The position numbers and the translations under genes were made by a program. From contig CAIVSK010000238.1 of assembly GCA_903908495.1 (NCBI GenBank), forward strand, positions 1 to 45,346: 45,346 nucleotides of DNA. The letters are read 5' to 3'. The DNA is from Akkermansiaceae bacterium (GTDB lineage Bacteria > Verrucomicrobiota > Verrucomicrobiia > Verrucomicrobiales > Akkermansiaceae). This document shows, one piece after another, positions 44,301-45,346 of the stretch. Position 1 is the stretch's first letter; the number at the start of each line of letters is the position of its first letter. The notes beneath the pieces were generated by a model. The model was not told the DNA's origin. It did no database searches and saw only the letters and a list, made by a program, of their open reading frames with translations.

Positions 44301-45346
44301 TCACGTTGATGACGGGGCTGCTGCCCATGGAAAAATACCCGTTGGCCACCCCCGCGCTAAGGGTGCCACCCGTCATGTTGATGGTCGTGCCCCAGCCGTT
44401 GTCGGCAGTGGAATCGGTGCGCAGGGTGCCGCCGTTGAGGTTGATGGTGCGCACCCAGTTGGATCCGGAGTATCCCAGGGCATTGGTCACGGTGGTCACC
44501 ACGGTGGCGTTGGCGTTGACCGTCAGCGTGCCTTGGAGAGTGCCGCTGCCGCCACTGGTGAAGGCGAGGTTGAGGGTGCCGGCGCTGACCGTGGTGCCGC
44601 CGGTGAAGGTGTCGGCGTTTGATAGAGTGGCCGTGCCGGCACCGGATTTGACAAGGCCGCCCGTCCCCGAGATGACCCCGGTGACGGTGATGGAGCCGGC
44701 CCCATCCAAGGTGAGCGGATAGCCCGCGTTGGCGGTGGCACCGCTGACGGTGAGGGTACCGCTGTTGCTGGCGAACGTTTGCGGGGCGATCAAGGTGCTG
44801 GCCACGGCCCAGGTGTTGTTTCCGGCCTGGTTGAGCAAACCCCAGAGCAGCGTCACCGCCGTGCCAGTTAGATTGAAGCCGCCGTTGCTGAACACGACCT
44901 GGCCCACGGCCGTGAGTTGATTGTTAGTTGCGGCCTGGCGCGTCGTCCCCTGGAACGTCAGCACCTGGCCATTGGCTGGCAGGACGCCGTTCCAGTTCAG
45001 CGCTGTACCCCAGTTGCTATCCGCGCCGCCGCCATTCCACTGGCTCGTCGCGGCGGCGACGAGGCTGATGGAACCGGTGGTGGCCAGCGCGCTGCTGTCC
45101 CACGCCAAACCCACCGGGGTGACCGGCAACGTCACGCTGGCGAAAGCAGCGGCATAACTCGGCGCGCTGAACAACTGGAAAGTATCCCCCACGGCCAGCG
45201 CATTACCCCCCTGGGCGGTGATGACCAGGGTACCGGCATAGGTGAGAGCGTTGGTGCTGACCAGCCTGCTGCAGTTAGGTGTGGCCCCTTTGTTCACCGT
45301 CATCTGCAAGGCGCCCCCGAGCGTCACACTGGGAGCCGTCAGAGTG
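41335..45346 (-). CDS. PATR/Ig-repeat giant exoprotein, 5' part outside window
   Basis: The frame is open to the right edge, so the signal peptide and N-terminus are missing; 1336 residues are visible. Numbering from the GTG-encoded residue at 45327, residues 1-555 are PATR solenoid, with the restart motif QWNGGGADSNWGTALNW. Residues 561-809 are three bacterial Ig-like units of exactly 83 residues. Next come a PKD-like domain (YVLRLDAFDGITHVTKDVTV) and a concanavalin-like domain at about 905-1115 (QSFAGDFELKTKVSG, then SLWVRMVRVGNSLTGYYGTD), which resembles DUF1349-type lectin folds. A second PKD-like domain follows (YVLRLIAADGQVKTFDDVTI). The end is the DANGNG/DADGDGLSNLMEYALG module finishing FFRLKVVVMP. 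It is a likely surface protein or adhesin with no catalytic site seen. The sulfatase lies 105 bp downstream. Confidence 0.92.
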   Translation of the reverse strand, partial: TLTAPSVTLGGALQMTVNKGATPNCSRLVSTNALTYAGTLVITAQGGNALAVGDTFQLFSAPSYAAAFASVTLPVTPVGLAWDSSALATTGSISLVAAATSQWNGGGADSNWGTALNWNGVLPANGQVLTFQGTTRQAATNNQLTAVGQVVFSNGGFNLTGTAVTLLWGLLNQAGNNTWAVASTLIAPQTFASNSGTLTVSGATANAGYPLTLDGAGSITVTGVISGTGGLVKSGAGTATLSNADTFTGGTTVSAGTLNLAFTSGGSGTLQGTLTVNANATVVTTVTNALGYSGSNWVRTINLNGGTLRTDSTADNGWGTTINMTGGTLSAGVANGYFSMGSSPVINVTGTTTSSLISANLTVRDNLSFNVTRGTAAVDLNVSGKLLTASTGGITLNGGGVMQLGAANTYTGPTIVSNGTLLVNGSLVAGSAVTVNSTGTLGGAGTINGPVANSGTLSPGTNGIGTLTVNNTLALTGTTAMQLNKTGTTLTNDKVQGVTTLTQGGTLNVTASGDALAAGDSFTLFSATTRAGAFTTFTLPMLPAGLLWNTSLLATNGSVSVVSYDATQTITFGPLPGKACGAAAFDLTATASSGLVVSYTSSNPAVATVTGSTVTVVGAGTTTMTASQAGNSSFLAAPDVPQTLTVAKATQAITFGAVPTKTMADASFDPGATASSGLAVSYVSSNTAVATVSGTTVTLVGMGTTTLTASQPGNSNFFAAIDVAQSLVIGKGTQTISFSALAAKTYGDIPFDLTATASSGLAPEYASSNPAVATVSGSSVTILTAGATTLTASQTGNASFSAATDVTQVLTVNPAPTVITLVSPTAATVNIPSGVGLVLETTVSANGLPTPQTLSWGKVSGTGAVTFGSPTAANTTATFPATGTYVLRLDAFDGITHVTKDVTVNVGPAAAVWSPTYANVGTVSGTPTSNITSGTYSMTGRSGGISATGAADALQFFYQSFAGDFELKTKVSGPDINTTGTTTERLGLIVRADATTAGAVSAYIGFNTTGPPYTPTWITRASSGAASTSSNFTTINNSSLWVRMVRVGNSLTGYYGTDGLSWTQGGTRTFSGTVSAGLCWSSARTNSSNGSGTGTFTNVTLSAQSGNLGVVVGAGSDATIMLPNTASLGGSASDDNLPNPPAAFTTTWSLVSGPGAVSIGDATVLSTTATFAALGDYVLRLIAADGQVKTFDDVTIHVVNPDANGNGILDSWEIANFGNANPGSNPAAGDADGDGLSNLMEYALGTAPTLPNASPLLLDFEDISGTRYLRLTLPKNPLATNLLYTVEACSDLTSGAWSAAGLTVEAETAAQLVVRDQVAASASPQRFFRLKVVVMP
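42901..43647 (-). repeat. Triplicated 83-residue Ig-like units
   Basis: Three consecutive units start TQTITFG, TQAITFG and TQTISFS. Each contains a segment of the type SSNPAVATV.G..VT and TTT.TASQ.GN..F.AA.DV.Q.L. All are 83 residues (249 bp) long with no indels between units, which points to recent duplication. Confidence 0.85.

Overview
The window looks like a GC-rich chromosome segment of a member of the Verrucomicrobiota. Four things point there. An exact TGTTC-N4-GAACA site, the LexA motif described for that phylum, lies in front of lexA. Several very long exported proteins carry autotransporter-associated beta-strand (PATR) repeats and share a C-terminal DPDGDG...N.LE..LGGNP module. There is a set of exported carbohydrate-active proteins and a sulfatase. 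Short palindromic repeats are scattered between genes. No ribosomal RNA or CRISPR array is present. Most start codons have no recognisable Shine-Dalgarno sequence.

Layout. Positions 1-1088: the 5' part of a tyrosine recombinase gene (minus strand, cut by the window edge) ends just beyond the 3' end of a tRNA-Val(CAC) gene, the usual arrangement at one border of an integrative element. Positions 1252-5313: dnaG (primase), then lexA on the minus strand, divergent from a nucleoside-symporter-like MFS transporter, followed by three palindromic repeat units. Positions 5314-7764: an exported Gfo/Idh/MocA oxidoreductase and, divergently, an ankyrin protein built on the remains of a ThuA domain and a 15-bp tandem repeat. 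Positions 8048-16036: a 2662-residue PATR-repeat exoprotein. Positions 16037-16665: a gene-free stretch with a 106-bp imperfect inverted repeat. Positions 16666-25470: a 2934-residue exported FecR/VIT/VWA/TPR protein.

Positions 25442-41229 form a glycan-related region. A minus-strand run encodes a PI-PLC-like protein, a GH120 beta-xylosidase with a CBM6-like insertion, and an SSS-family symporter; exported xylo-oligosaccharide cleavage coupled to sugar uptake is the likely theme. Divergently lie a multimodular GH32 fructanase and a 1257-residue Ig/PATR exoprotein that shares two module types with it. On the minus strand follow a type I sulfatase and an AI-2E-family permease. Positions 41335-45346 hold the 3' part of another PATR/Ig giant that runs off the right edge.

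The most interesting theme is the common C-terminal module at the end of four otherwise different exported giants (genes ending at 8048, 34454, 38453 and 41335). It ends at the stop codon with a strand such as F.RL(R/Q/K)...P. None of the four has a visible beta-barrel, LPXTG or PEP-CTERM anchor, so this module is a good candidate for an undescribed sorting or surface-attachment signal. Second is the CBM6-like domain inserted inside the GH120 fold.
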